From assembly GCA_934370925.1 (NCBI GenBank), contig CAKRNG010000003.1, forward strand, positions 45,583 through 109,582: a DNA stretch of 64,000 nucleotides, written 5' to 3'. The notes under the pieces are model-generated. The model ran no database searches and was not told the origin of the DNA. It was given only the letters and a program-made list of their open reading frames with translations. Below are positions 17,049 through 26,551 of the stretch, piece by piece (position 1 is the stretch's first letter; each line of letters opens with the position of its first letter). A program made the translations under genes and the position numbers. The stretch is from an uncultured Lacticaseibacillus sp. GTDB lineage: Bacteria > Bacillota > Bacilli > Lactobacillales > Lactobacillaceae.

Positions 17049-18704
17049 TTAATGACGGCGATTAGGTAAGTGCCATTGACGCCAGAAAATACTTGATGCG
17101 AATAGGAGCCATGCGACAAGCGAGGTGATCCCCGCCACGCGTTGAACCGTCGTGCCTTGGTACGTGATGGTGTAGTGCCCACGTTTTAAGGGAACCGTCA
17201 CGAAGCCGTGTTTGGCGGTGATGGTGATGGGTGTGCCGTTGCGTTTGACGACATAACCCGGGTAATAAAACTTCGCGATGGCGAGCTGGCCTGCGCCAGA
17301 TTGCACGCGGGCGACCGTGATGCGGCCATTCTGGTTGACGGTTCCCTTGGCGACAACGTGGGTGTCCGCCAAAACATCTTGCATCAAGTTGTCCGTGGTG
17401 GCGCGGTCATAGTAATTCGTTACGGCGGAGGGGAGGAATTCAGCGCCACCGCCAATTGCTTCGGGCGCAGTTTTGGTGATGTTCTGGTCGGTCAGTTTGA
17501 GTGTTCCTTCAGCTTGGAAGTGGTAAAGCGCTGTGGCGTTGAACGATACTGCCAGTAGCACCGCGATGAAGGCAATTAGACCGCGGTGTTTGCGAATGAG
17601 GCACGCCCCAAGAATGGCAACCGCAAGCGCAACGAAGGATAGGAAGCGCCATTCCATCTGGATGATTGCCAGAAAAGTGTGATCAACCAGCGCCCACAAG
17701 ACGAGGTTTGTTGAAAGGACGAACAGAATAGCGGTGAGCACGGTGAGGTGCCGAACCGTTGTGCTTTCGCGGCGAAATTGCGTGCAGGCGAACACCAAGA
17801 TGGCGAGCGCCAGCGGACCAACATTTGGGACGAGGTGCGACCAGACGCCACTTTTATTCCCAATCGACCCCAGAATCAGTTTGTCGAGGGAGAACGTTTC
17901 GCCGATTGACCAAAGTGTCGGCGTACCCGTCAGGTAGAGGGGTTGTGCTACCTCTTGTTCCAGAATTGGAAAGAGGATGAATGCTGCCAGCGCCACGAAA
18001 ATCAGCGCCGCCTGGGCTTGAAGCAACAGCATGCGCCCCGTTCGCCGTCGCAGGATGACCCAGATGTCGATGCCGATGAAAATTAGCCCCAACATGAACA
18101 CGGACAATGGGTGAACAATCATGAGGAGTGCCATCCCCGCCGCTAACGTCAGGCATCCGCGGCGGTTGCCCTGAAGTGTTTGGTAAAACCCCAAGACGGC
18201 GATGGGGATGATGATGTACGCCAGCGTTTCGCCAAGCGCTCCACGAATGTAGGCGTTGATGAGTCGGTAGGTGTTCGTGGTGTAGAGCGTGGCGAGGAGA
18301 AATGCTTGTTGCGAAGAAAATCGAGCCGCGCGGGCGCAGAAGTAGGCGGTGAGCGCGGTGGTGATGCTAATGAGGCCTAGGTAGAGGTTGTACGGCAGCA
18401 CGAACCCGCCCAGGAGCCATTTGAGCGCCACGAACGGTAGCAGTGGCAGCGAGTTGTAGAAGAAGTCCGCCGCATAACCGTAGCCATTTGCCATCTGGGG
18501 GAAAACACCAGGGAAGAGGTTGTGGTCGTGGACGACACTGGTGTAGTACGCGAGCAGGCGGTTTTTATGGAAGAGGAAGTCGTCTTGATTGTAAATTTGA
18601 TGTTGAAGGAGGAATGGGAGGCAGGCGGCGAGCGCAATGAGGACGAGTAGAAGAAGCGTGAGGGTAGTGCGTTGCTTGGTGCTGAAATGTGTCGGTCGCT
18701 GCAT
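17049..18704 (-). CDS. Large polytopic membrane protein, GT-C/YfhO-like
   Basis: A 551-residue protein with about twelve hydrophobic segments and a ~100-residue C-terminal extracytoplasmic stretch (around 400-510) before a last helix. The N-terminal first loop contains NQDDFLFHKNRLLAYY, an acidic motif in the place where GT-C-fold glycosyltransferases carry their catalytic Asp. It resembles the bacterial membrane proteins annotated as 6-pyruvoyl-tetrahydropterin-synthase-related or YfhO-like. A role in decorating cell-surface polymers is an inference. Monocistronic, converging on birA. Confidence 0.6.
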   Translation of the reverse strand: MQRPTHFSTKQRTTLTLLLLVLIALAACLPFLLQHQIYNQDDFLFHKNRLLAYYTSVVHDHNLFPGVFPQMANGYGYAADFFYNSLPLLPFVALKWLLGGFVLPYNLYLGLISITTALTAYFCARAARFSSQQAFLLATLYTTNTYRLINAYIRGALGETLAYIIIPIAVLGFYQTLQGNRRGCLTLAAGMALLMIVHPLSVFMLGLIFIGIDIWVILRRRTGRMLLLQAQAALIFVALAAFILFPILEQEVAQPLYLTGTPTLWSIGETFSLDKLILGSIGNKSGVWSHLVPNVGPLALAILVFACTQFRRESTTVRHLTVLTAILFVLSTNLVLWALVDHTFLAIIQMEWRFLSFVALAVAILGACLIRKHRGLIAFIAVLLAVSFNATALYHFQAEGTLKLTDQNITKTAPEAIGGGAEFLPSAVTNYYDRATTDNLMQDVLADTHVVAKGTVNQNGRITVARVQSGAGQLAIAKFYYPGYVVKRNGTPITITAKHGFVTVPLKRGHYTITYQGTTVQRVAGITSLVAWLLFASSIFWRQWHLPNRRH

Positions 18705-18786
18705 GTCATTGCCCCCTCGAATGTTGTGTCGTTAGTATAACATAACGGCGGTATTGGCACGGCGGTTGCTTTGAAGTGCGACGCAG

Positions 18787-18812
18787 GTCATTAGCGGCTG
18801 CGCGCTAATGAC
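18787..18812. repeat. REP-like hairpin (family R2)
   Basis: GTCATTAGCG and CGCTAATGAC around GCTGCG, between two genes on the - strand. Confidence 0.65.
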
Positions 18813-18858
18813 GATGTTGAACACATTATGAATAGAACCTTTTCAACGGGTCGTTTTC

Positions 18859-20070
18859 TTAATTGAGGCGCATTGATTTTCGTTTGGTTGTTACCACTAG
18901 ACAGCCGCCCAGCCAGAATAGTAACCCCCATGCGGCCAGGACTAAGCAGCCTATTAATAGGGGCGTATTCGTTTGGACGATACCTAGGATTAGTTCGCGG
19001 ACGATGACGTAATTTCCGGGTAAATATTGACGGAATGCGGATGGAATAGCGCTCAGGATGTGGAGATGTTGGGCGAAGGTAACGATGCTGAGCGCGAATA
19101 CTTGAACGAGAAGTGGCGCCTTGAGTTCAGTTAGTAGGAATGCCAATCCTGATAGAAGGAAGAGCCACAATATGTCGATACCCAAGATGGTCAGTAAGTA
19201 GCCGCCAATGGTAATCATGTGCGTTTCACCCTTGAATAAAAAGTAGTGCGGATAGCTGAATGTCCCCCATGGATGGCCGCCTGGGGATAGTTTGATGCCG
19301 ATGTAAGAGACGAAAAACGCTGCGAGGAGGCCGAACGTGATGATACCGATACCGATGCTCCCCTTGATGAAGGCGAGTGTGGTGTCACGAACTGGGACCA
19401 CGGCCATGAAGTTCGTTGTTTTTCGGCGTTGCTCCGTTGAGAATATAAGACTGAATAGGAGAATTGCACAGACGAAGAAAACGTATTGTGATTTTTGACT
19501 ACCTGATAGCGTCCATAATGAGTACGTTCTGCCCATTAAGTTAGCGACGTCTTCATTTGGGCTAAGCATGAGCGAGGCGTTCAGATGGTGGGAGACGAGG
19601 TATTGTAGAATGTTTTCCGTAAAGATACTGCTATCATGAAAAAAGCTGGTGAGGAGGGCATTACTTACGAGTGCGGAGTGATCAGTGAGTGAACTTTTGA
19701 ATGCATCTAGGGAAGTTTGATTCAATTGGTGATTATTGTGTTGGCGCACAGCACGTTTAAGCAGCCGACTTTTTTTAATCACGATGTTCGATGTACGTTT
19801 GCTTGCGGGTGTTGCAAGTGGCCCTTTTTTAGAATTCTTTTCTTCGGCAATCTGAATATCCAAATAACGAATGGCATATTTGGTAAAACTCTTAACGTTA
19901 GAGCTGCTCATGATGGTTTTACTTTGACGGGTGGCGGTGAAGCCGACTTCGCCATGCACTTCATTGTATGCTTGAATGCCCGTCATCACGACGAGCGCAC
20001 AAAGCATAACGAGGACAATTCGCCAAGGTGTCTTTTTTAGCTCGAATTTTATTGCGTGTAAGAGTTTCAT
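18859..20070 (-). CDS. ABC-2-type permease, paralogue 1
   Basis: Membrane protein of 403 residues: one N-terminal helix, a ~150-residue outside domain, then about five helices. It is clearly related to the 21979-kb neighbour: both start with FELKK.PW and share SPGGH..G.F.YPH.F...G.THMITIG.YLL. GGAGA precedes the ATG. A TATAAT at 20120-20125 (on the - strand) gives it its own promoter, useful because an IS element separates it from the other permeases. It probably needs an ATPase partner; the nearest is the divergent gene at 24612. Cargo unknown; antimicrobial-peptide immunity or export is one option. Confidence 0.7.
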   Translation of the reverse strand: MKLLHAIKFELKKTPWRIVLVMLCALVVMTGIQAYNEVHGEVGFTATRQSKTIMSSSNVKSFTKYAIRYLDIQIAEEKNSKKGPLATPASKRTSNIVIKKSRLLKRAVRQHNNHQLNQTSLDAFKSSLTDHSALVSNALLTSFFHDSSIFTENILQYLVSHHLNASLMLSPNEDVANLMGRTYSLWTLSGSQKSQYVFFVCAILLFSLIFSTEQRRKTTNFMAVVPVRDTTLAFIKGSIGIGIITFGLLAAFFVSYIGIKLSPGGHPWGTFSYPHYFLFKGETHMITIGGYLLTILGIDILWLFLLSGLAFLLTELKAPLLVQVFALSIVTFAQHLHILSAIPSAFRQYLPGNYVIVRELILGIVQTNTPLLIGCLVLAAWGLLFWLGGCLVVTTKRKSMRLN

Positions 20071-20305
20071 GAGTAGATTCTCCGCTTAACAGTTTGTGTT
20101 TCATTTAGGCTGACTAAATTATAGTGAAAAAATTATTGAATAACGAATGTATTCACTGATAGGAGAGTTTTTTTGGTCATAAAAGTTCCACCATCAAATG
20201 ACCTATCTTAAGGCATTTGTGGATATATTCCCTAGATAGTGGATGTTGATTAAATAGAAATCGTTGTAATTAAGCCATTTTCCGGCGATAGATGTTATAA
20301 TTATT

Positions 20306-20341
20306 GCACGGGAATTAGCTGTTATCCGCTAATTCCCGTGC
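20306..20341 (+). terminator. Hairpin inside the left end of the IS
   Basis: GCACGGGAATTAGC pairs with GCTAATTCCCGTGC (14 bp, perfect) 30 bases before the transposase start; a modest T-rich stretch follows. Likely blocks read-through into the transposase. Confidence 0.55.
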
Positions 20342-20371
20342 AGTTTGCTTTTCGTCTAGGAGGCCCACGTT

Positions 20372-21807
20372 ATGGTGTACATTCAAAAAACGATTCAAAC
20401 GTCTTTTAAGTCCTTTACCGGCGGGTTAGGCGTCGAATTAAGCCCTGAGAATAAGTGGGTCCAACTCGCGGACATTATTCCATGGGCAAAGATGACCGAA
20501 GTATACCAATTGATGTTTCCCTCCGATAAGGGGCGGGTTGCGTTACCATTTCGTATGTTTTATGCGGCTGAGCTTATCAAGCGGGAGACACACCTGTCTG
20601 ACCGCAAGTTGGTAGAAGCTATCCGCGACACGCCAGCGTTCCAGTACTTTATGGGTGTTGATCAGTACAAGGCCAAGGCACCGTTCACTTATTCCTCGTT
20701 AACCCGGTTTCGGACCCGGATTGTCCCGATTTCAGAACTGTTACGTCAGGTCGTCAATGACGATGTCCGCGAACGAATTCAGTTAGTCGTTGCTAACGAA
20801 GTAAACGAAGAGGCGACGCTTGACCGGAAGGCGATGATTATTGACGCAACTGCCGTACCAGTTAATATTGAATTTCCACAGGATGCTAAGCTACTCAATA
20901 AATCACGACTCAACTTGGAGGACATGATTGATGACATGTCGCATGCTCTCAATCGGCAAGCACCGCGGACGTATAAGCGTGTTGCCCGCGCAGAGTGGAC
21001 GGCATACTCACGAAAACCAGGCCGACGTGCGGATTCGAGGCGTAAACAGGTTAAGGCGCAACTGCAGTATGTCCGGCGCGATCTGCGCTACGTCGATGAA
21101 CTACTAGCTGACGGCGGTCAACTAACGGCATGGCAAGAACACCGTCTGGCGGTAATCCGCCAAGTGTTCGAACAACAGGACACAATGTACCGCAATAAGA
21201 CGCACCGGATTGAGAATCGAATCGTTAGCCTGAATCAACCGATGATTAGGCCAATAGTATGAGGTAAAGCCAAGGCGCGTGTTGAGTTTGGACCAAAGAT
21301 TGACGTGTCAATTATGGATGGGATTCTTGATATTGAACGAATTTCGTTTGATGCGTTCAACGAAAGTACGGACATGGAGGAAGCGCTCGACCATTACTTT
21401 GATATTCATGGTGAATATCCCGATGAAGTACTGGCCGACACTCTTTATCGTAACCGCAAGACACTGAAGTTGTGTAAGGACCGTGGTGTTAAGCTCGCGG
21501 ACCACGCATGGGGCGTAAACCAAAGCACGTGGACGTTGAGCAACGTAAGCTTGATACGAAGGCTGAAAATGACCGTGGCGAGATCGAAAGGCGCTTTGCG
21601 TTCTTGAAGATGAACAAAGGACTCAATCTGGTGAACGCAAAGACTGCTGGAACGATTATGGTCACCATCGACGTGGCTATCACGCTGGCAAATTTGGATA
21701 AGCTGCTGGGCCTGTTTGCTATACCGATTTTGCTAAAAGTTGTCGAAAATGGGGGGATTTATGAAATTTCTTACCGAGTTTGGACAAAGGATAGGTTGAA
21801 CGGCTGA
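20372..21807 (+). pseudogene. Transposase of the IS, one nonsense codon and one frameshift
   Basis: DDE transposase of the DUF772/IS1182-IS5 type (N-terminal LFRMFYAAELIKRE-like pattern, PFTYSSLTRFRTR). The frame stops at TGA 21260-21262 where relatives have Arg (PIV-R-GKAKARVEFG), a simple CGA to TGA change, then continues in the same frame. Near 21500 one base is missing: restoring a G in GCGGACC gives LAGPRMGRKPK and rejoins the last part to 21807. Without the two lesions the protein would be about 478 residues. The IS copy should be unable to move on its own. Confidence 0.8.
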
Positions 21808-21980
21808 AATTTGGGTGCATGTTCAACACCCACTAGATATAAAATTCGTTTTGATAGCCTTATTTAGCTTAGTATTCAAAAAAACAACCGTGGCACTTTC
21901 ACCAACCGTCATTCATTTTGATTTTGTGCATCCTGAATATCTCCTGAGTACCTCTATTCAACGAAAGCAAATACCCCCTG

Positions 21981-23171
21981 TTATCTCGAACGTTTAACAC
22001 GTAACCCTATCATCCAAATACAAACCGTCCAAATTAAGATGACACAGCACCCCTGAGCCACCGAGGTTGTAATGTTGCCATCAAGATTTAAGGCGACTTC
22101 TCTCGGGGATAAGTAATTCATCGGTATCCAATTTCGTATTGCTGATGGTACCAGCGCTAGAAGTTGTAATTGTGGAAAGAATGCAACGACCCCCAAGACA
22201 AACACTTGCACAAGAAACGGCGCCAACAGACGACTTAACGTAAAGGCGATACTCGATAAAATCACAATTAATAAAACATTGTACGATAAAATAATAAGTA
22301 AATAATGACCTATCGTAATCATATGCGTCTGTCCTTGAACATTAAAGAAATGCGGATATTTGAATGACCCCAGTGCATGTCCACCTGGCGAAATAAAAAT
22401 GACAGCCATCGCCAGTCCAAATGCAGCAAGAATTACTGCCGCAAGCAACACGGTAACAACCCCCATCTTCACAGCGCCTAATTGCCCGATGCTGAGTGGC
22501 GTCGCGTTCATGAAACGATTTGTTCTCTTTCTTTGCTCATAAGAAAAGACAAGGCTAATTAACAGAACTGAACTTGCAAATAAAATAATCTGAAATTCAT
22601 CGTATTTGCCGCCCCACCATAACGAAAGCGATCTTCCAATCAAATTGGCAGCGTCTGCTTCTGGACTTAGAATCACAGAAGCGTCGATATTATTTCCAAT
22701 TAAATATTTCAGTAACGCAGGAATATCGGTTGCTTTTTCACGATACCAACTGACCACTAAATCATTTGTCGTAACCATTGTCATGTTATGGATTTCATCA
22801 TTACTTAAAAAGGAATAGAGCAACTTGTTTAGTGTCCGGTTATCGTTAGACTGCACAGCCTTTTTTGATGCTTTTGCATACTCAGCGGCCGCCCTGAAGT
22901 CATGTGCTTCTGTCAATGACTGTTTATTCAAAACAGCCACTTCTTTGCTCTCTTTACTCAACCATTCGAAGTCGCGTAACGCATATTCTTGAATTTCTTG
23001 CTTGTTGGAACGGGTGGAAATAGTGCCCCATTTATTTCGTTTTCCTTGTCCCGATTGCAATTCATTCTGAGTCATCAAAAAGGCAGTTGAAAAAACGATC
23101 AGAACAATAAGCCCAAAAAGTTTCCACGGAAACTTTTTTAATTCAAACCAAATCGGGGTAATTCCTCGCAT
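21981..23171 (-). CDS. ABC-2-type permease, paralogue 2
   Basis: A 396-residue membrane protein, closest in the window to the permease at 18859-20070 (same FELKK.PW start and SPGGHALGSFKYPHFF, then THMITIG). One N-terminal helix, a large outside domain, then five or so helices. It is preceded by AGGTGAT and by a 16-bp motif (23193-23208) also found before paralogue 3. It lies 49 bp behind paralogue 3 in the same direction, so both are probably on one transcript. Function beyond ABC transport is not readable. Confidence 0.7.
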   Translation of the reverse strand: MRGITPIWFELKKFPWKLFGLIVLIVFSTAFLMTQNELQSGQGKRNKWGTISTRSNKQEIQEYALRDFEWLSKESKEVAVLNKQSLTEAHDFRAAAEYAKASKKAVQSNDNRTLNKLLYSFLSNDEIHNMTMVTTNDLVVSWYREKATDIPALLKYLIGNNIDASVILSPEADAANLIGRSLSLWWGGKYDEFQIILFASSVLLISLVFSYEQRKRTNRFMNATPLSIGQLGAVKMGVVTVLLAAVILAAFGLAMAVIFISPGGHALGSFKYPHFFNVQGQTHMITIGHYLLIILSYNVLLIVILSSIAFTLSRLLAPFLVQVFVLGVVAFFPQLQLLALVPSAIRNWIPMNYLSPREVALNLDGNITTSVAQGCCVILIWTVCIWMIGLRVKRSR

Positions 23172-23192
23172 TCATATCACCTACTTATTTTA

Positions 23193-23208
23193 AAATGAGC
23201 ATATCATT
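23193..23208. promoter_or_regulatory. 16-bp motif shared by two permease promoters
   Basis: AAATGAGCATATCATT occurs exactly here, 22 bp before paralogue 2, and again at 24438-24453, 39 bp before paralogue 3. Read on the - strand it contains TGATATGCT, an extended -10-like sequence. Shared promoter or operator is likely. Confidence 0.5.
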
Positions 23209-23220
23209 AATAAAATCTGC

Positions 23221-24399
23221 TTAAATAAATTTTCCAATAAATCTTTTTATCCCCATCATGCCAAATGCACCAGCAATAAAAAATAGCGTCCATGTAACAA
23301 ATGTATTTCCGACAAACGTCAGTGAGAGGGTGGCGTATTGATTGCGGTGGATAATCATATTTCCGAAGTTCAGGTAATAGGCGGGAAAGAAAACGCGCAT
23401 TTTCTCAGGAAAGAGCATTAGAAGTTGTAGTTTGTCGGCAAATGTAAAGGCGCCCATAACCAAAATAGCTGCAAGGTTATTTTTGAAAAGTTGCGCACAA
23501 AAGAATGCGGCGCTTGCAAGAACGATAAGCCATAGATTTAAAATGCCGGCAAACAGAAGGAAGGCTTCCCACGCAGGGATAATGTGGATGGTGCCCGCAA
23601 TGTTGCAGGAGATTGGGTACAGAAGACTTCCTGATGTGTATCCTGGAATAAGCAACAGTAGTCCCACAGTGATTGCGAAAGCTAGGAGGATAATGCTATC
23701 CAGACAGGCTAACGTGGTGAAACTTTTAGTGATGAAGTGTTGTAAGGAATTTGCAGGAGAAACGCGCATGAGATCTTTGGTTTTGTGCATTTCGTCGGCG
23801 AAAAACGTCAAGGAAAAGGCGGTAATTGCGATGATTAATAGCACACTAATGAGAAGTGGTGCAAGACCAGAACTATTGCTACTAGTTAATTGAAGCGATG
23901 CTAAAAGGAGCACGACTTTCGAAGAATATTGATCAATTTGATTTAATAAATTGAGCTTGTGCTGTGTTAAGTAGGTTAGTTTTGCTTTTGTAATTTCATT
24001 ATCCAGCGGTAGGGGAAGCAGTTCATCGTTTAAATCAAAGGCCAGATTATCAGTTGCACTGGACAGGTTGTGCTGAAAAGCCGCAAGCATTTCTTGGTTA
24101 GCCATCAAGTAGTGTTGCTGCTTGATGGCGCGAAAAATCTTTTTGTCAGAGGCGACCGCCTTTGCGTTTGCTGTTGATGCGGGGGCTTGCTGGGCGTATT
24201 TAATCTGATTTTTGAAGTTACGCGTCACGGATTCACGTTGCGTTTGAATTTTGACGGGAGAGGCAATAAGGGAACCTGAAAATACTGACAGCGCCCCACC
24301 AAGAATAGAGATACTCAGGATGCACAGAATCAAAATGAATGACAATTGGTGAAATCGCCACGGTTGTTTTTTGAAGGCTAAGCTGAATAAGGCTGCCAT
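23221..24399 (-). CDS. ABC-2-type permease, paralogue 3
   Basis: A 392-residue membrane protein with the same architecture as the other permeases but more diverged: start FSLAFKKQPWRFHQL, outside domain rich in Gln/Asn, then PGYTSGSLLYPISCNIAGTIHIIPAWEAFLL matching the SPGGH...YPH...THMI block of its neighbours. AGGGGAT precedes the ATG. First gene of the leftward permease set and divergent from the ATPase gene at 24612, with about 210 bp between them. Confidence 0.68.
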   Translation of the reverse strand: MAALFSLAFKKQPWRFHQLSFILILCILSISILGGALSVFSGSLIASPVKIQTQRESVTRNFKNQIKYAQQAPASTANAKAVASDKKIFRAIKQQHYLMANQEMLAAFQHNLSSATDNLAFDLNDELLPLPLDNEITKAKLTYLTQHKLNLLNQIDQYSSKVVLLLASLQLTSSNSSGLAPLLISVLLIIAITAFSLTFFADEMHKTKDLMRVSPANSLQHFITKSFTTLACLDSIILLAFAITVGLLLLIPGYTSGSLLYPISCNIAGTIHIIPAWEAFLLFAGILNLWLIVLASAAFFCAQLFKNNLAAILVMGAFTFADKLQLLMLFPEKMRVFFPAYYLNFGNMIIHRNQYATLSLTFVGNTFVTWTLFFIAGAFGMMGIKRFIGKFI

Positions 24400-24437
24400 A
24401 CGACTATCCCCTAATGTTTAATCTGTTTCCAATGTTT

Positions 24438-24453
24438 AAATGAGCATATCATT
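24438..24453. promoter_or_regulatory. Second copy of the 16-bp permease promoter motif
   Basis: AAATGAGCATATCATT, identical to 23193-23208, in the divergent promoter region of paralogue 3 and the ABC ATPase. Confidence 0.5.
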
Positions 24454-24611
24454 GCGGAATGCAAGATGCAATTTTAAAAGCAAAATGTTGTATAGAATAA
24501 GGCGTAATCAAACTTTGTAACCAAAAAGCTATATGAATCCACTTGTTAATCCGTCTTGCCTAGATTAGAATATTATTAATTTGAAACCAGATAAAATCGC
24601 AGGATCCGCAC

Positions 24612-25307
24612 ATGCTCACAGTCTCAGGTTTAACCTTTGCGTTTAAAGACAAACCCATCCTTAACGACGTGCAGTTTACGTTAGATGATGGGCAGATTAT
24701 TGGGCTCGTTGCGCCGAATGGAACGGGGAAAACGACGTTGTTGCGTCTGCTGTGCGGACTCCTGCCAGATCGTCAGGCAACCATCACGTTGAACGGGATT
24801 TCACTGAAGAAGAAGCGTACCAAGTTCCTGGAACAGTTGTTCTTTCTTGAGAGCTCGAACCAGCTGTACGCGGACTTGACGGTGCGGGACCATCTGCAGT
24901 ACGTGAAGCGGATGTGGCGGTCGGATGTGGATATCGACGCCACGCTCGAATTGTTTGAGATGACGGGATACTATAAGAAGAAAATCAAGAATTTGTCCCT
25001 CGGGATGAAACAGCATGCACTGCTGGCGATGTATATCGTGAGTGATGCGCAGACGATGTTCATCGATGAACCGTTGAACGGACTCGACCCCACCAGTATT
25101 CAGCAGTTCGAACAGGTCTTTCGGCGGTTGCGGGATGAAGGGAAGACACTGCTCGTCTCGTCCCACCAGATGGATAGCGTGGGACGTGTTTGTGATGACG
25201 TGTTCTTCCTTAAAGACCAACAAGTGCGCCGCGTCACCAATACCGGACAGGACATGATGGCGCTGTACACCGAGATGTTCATGACGGGAGCGACCGCCCA
25301 TGCTTGA
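24612..25307 (+). CDS. ABC transporter ATP-binding protein
   Basis: Soluble ATPase of 231 residues. Walker A is APNGTGKTT (about 34-42), the signature is the variant LSLGMKQ, and Walker B is TMFIDEPLNGLD, with the switch His in SSHQMD. The LSLGMKQ signature and Walker A with N are typical of DrrA/NatA-type exporters and bacteriocin-immunity transporters. Its last eight bases overlap the start of the following permease gene, so the two form one transporter; it may also serve the three leftward permeases, which have no ATPase of their own nearby. Confidence 0.85.
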   Translation: MLTVSGLTFAFKDKPILNDVQFTLDDGQIIGLVAPNGTGKTTLLRLLCGLLPDRQATITLNGISLKKKRTKFLEQLFFLESSNQLYADLTVRDHLQYVKRMWRSDVDIDATLELFEMTGYYKKKIKNLSLGMKQHALLAMYIVSDAQTMFIDEPLNGLDPTSIQQFEQVFRRLRDEGKTLLVSSHQMDSVGRVCDDVFFLKDQQVRRVTNTGQDMMALYTEMFMTGATAHA

Positions 25308-26490
25308 ACAGATTCGGTTTGACCTCAAGAAGAACCTGCGCGGCAGCACCAATGTGGTCGTATTTGCCATGCTGCTTATCCTGATGCTGGGCACATTCTT
25401 CACGGCATTGGGAACGAAAGATAGCTCCGAGGCGGGCATGTATAATGCGTACACGACGGCGGGACAGAACATTCAGAAAACGCTGGATACGTTGCAGAAG
25501 GTCAAGCATTTGACGGCGAATCAGAAGGAACAACTTGCCCGCAAGCAGACGCAACACGATTACCTTCAAGCAATCACGATGGCGTACGCAGGCACGATGA
25601 GCGCGATGCCGACCGGGAGTTTCGAAGACGTCAATAAGGCAGTTTTGGCGTACGCAACCTACAACTTGAAAGAAACCAAGGCGGGCCGAGCATCTGACTT
25701 GTCACTGGTGACGTACGACGGGAAGGCGCTCGACGCGACGTTGCTGGGGCGCAAGAAGGAAGTTGCGTTGTACACGTACCTCGTGCAGCACCACGTCAAG
25801 GAGATTCCCGTGAGCAAGACGGATGCGCCCGGTGCGGCCTACCTCAGTTACACCTTCCTGTACCATCTTTCACCACTGATTCTACTGGCGGTGGTGGGCG
25901 TGCTGATTGGGCAGTTGTTCACGAACGAGAAGCGTGATGGCACCATCGCCTTTATGAACACCTTGCCAACGGGGAAAGTAAAAATTTTAACCGCCCGCAT
26001 GGTGACGGCATTGGTGCTGACGCTGCCAATCTTTGGCCTTGCGTGCTTCATGACGTACCTCATCACGGGCCTCAAATTTGGTTGGGGCTCCTGGGCTTAC
26101 CCGATTATCTATTCAGCAGATGGAAAAACCGTCGCAGAAATGTCGCTTGGGCACTTCCTCGGGCTGTACCTGTTGCTGTTCGCGGTTGCCACCGTCTTCC
26201 TCGTGGTGGTGAGTGCCTTGATTGGGCTGATAACCGCGAACTTCGGGGTGAACCTCGTTGGCTTAGGTGCCGTCATCTTGGTTGCGACGCAGCAGGTACT
26301 GGGGCAGGGAATACTGAAGGTGGTTGCGCCGTTCCTGCCTAGCAGCTACTTTGACTTCAGCAACCTTATCCTGCACCAGACAACGTGGCCGATTTTGTCC
26401 ATTAATGCGGGAATTCTGGTGATTTTGGGGTGGAGCGCGCTGATTTACGGTATCTGCGTGATTATTTTGCGTAAACGTGAGCAGTTATGA
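25300..26490 (+). CDS. ABC-2-type permease, paralogue 4
   Basis: A 396-residue membrane partner of the ATPase. It has an N-terminal helix, a ~150-residue outside domain and five or six helices; LKFGWGSWAYPIIYSADGKTVAEMSLGHFLGLYLL corresponds to the YPH...THMITIG block of the three permeases on the other strand. The start ATG lies within the ATPase stop region (8-bp overlap). Closed by a strong terminator. G+C content is higher than in paralogues 2 and 3, suggesting separate histories. Confidence 0.8.
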   Translation: MLEQIRFDLKKNLRGSTNVVVFAMLLILMLGTFFTALGTKDSSEAGMYNAYTTAGQNIQKTLDTLQKVKHLTANQKEQLARKQTQHDYLQAITMAYAGTMSAMPTGSFEDVNKAVLAYATYNLKETKAGRASDLSLVTYDGKALDATLLGRKKEVALYTYLVQHHVKEIPVSKTDAPGAAYLSYTFLYHLSPLILLAVVGVLIGQLFTNEKRDGTIAFMNTLPTGKVKILTARMVTALVLTLPIFGLACFMTYLITGLKFGWGSWAYPIIYSADGKTVAEMSLGHFLGLYLLLFAVATVFLVVVSALIGLITANFGVNLVGLGAVILVATQQVLGQGILKVVAPFLPSSYFDFSNLILHQTTWPILSINAGILVILGWSALIYGICVIILRKREQL

Positions 26491-26505
26491 AGTGCGTGAG
26501 ATAAG

Positions 26506-26539
26506 AAGGACCCCCTCGGACTGCGCCGAGGGGGTCTTT
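26506..26539 (+). terminator. Terminator of the ATPase-permease operon
   Basis: AAGGACCCCCTCGG pairs with CCGAGGGGGTCTTT around ACTGCG. Probably also ends the convergent Xre gene. Confidence 0.8.
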
Positions 26540-26551
26540 GTGTTGGATGGG

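Larger units (their letters stand above)
20239..21833 (+). mobile_element. Insertion sequence, IS1182/IS5-like, 1595 bp, target duplication TAGATA
   Basis: Imperfect terminal repeats GTGGATGTTGA (20239-20249) and TCAACACCCAC (21823-21833) match at 10 of 11 positions. They are flanked on both sides by TAGATA (20233-20238 and 21834-21839), a clean 6-bp target duplication. The left end contains a 14-bp hairpin that may shield the transposase from outside transcription. The single transposase gene is broken twice. Inserted between two permease genes. Confidence 0.8.
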
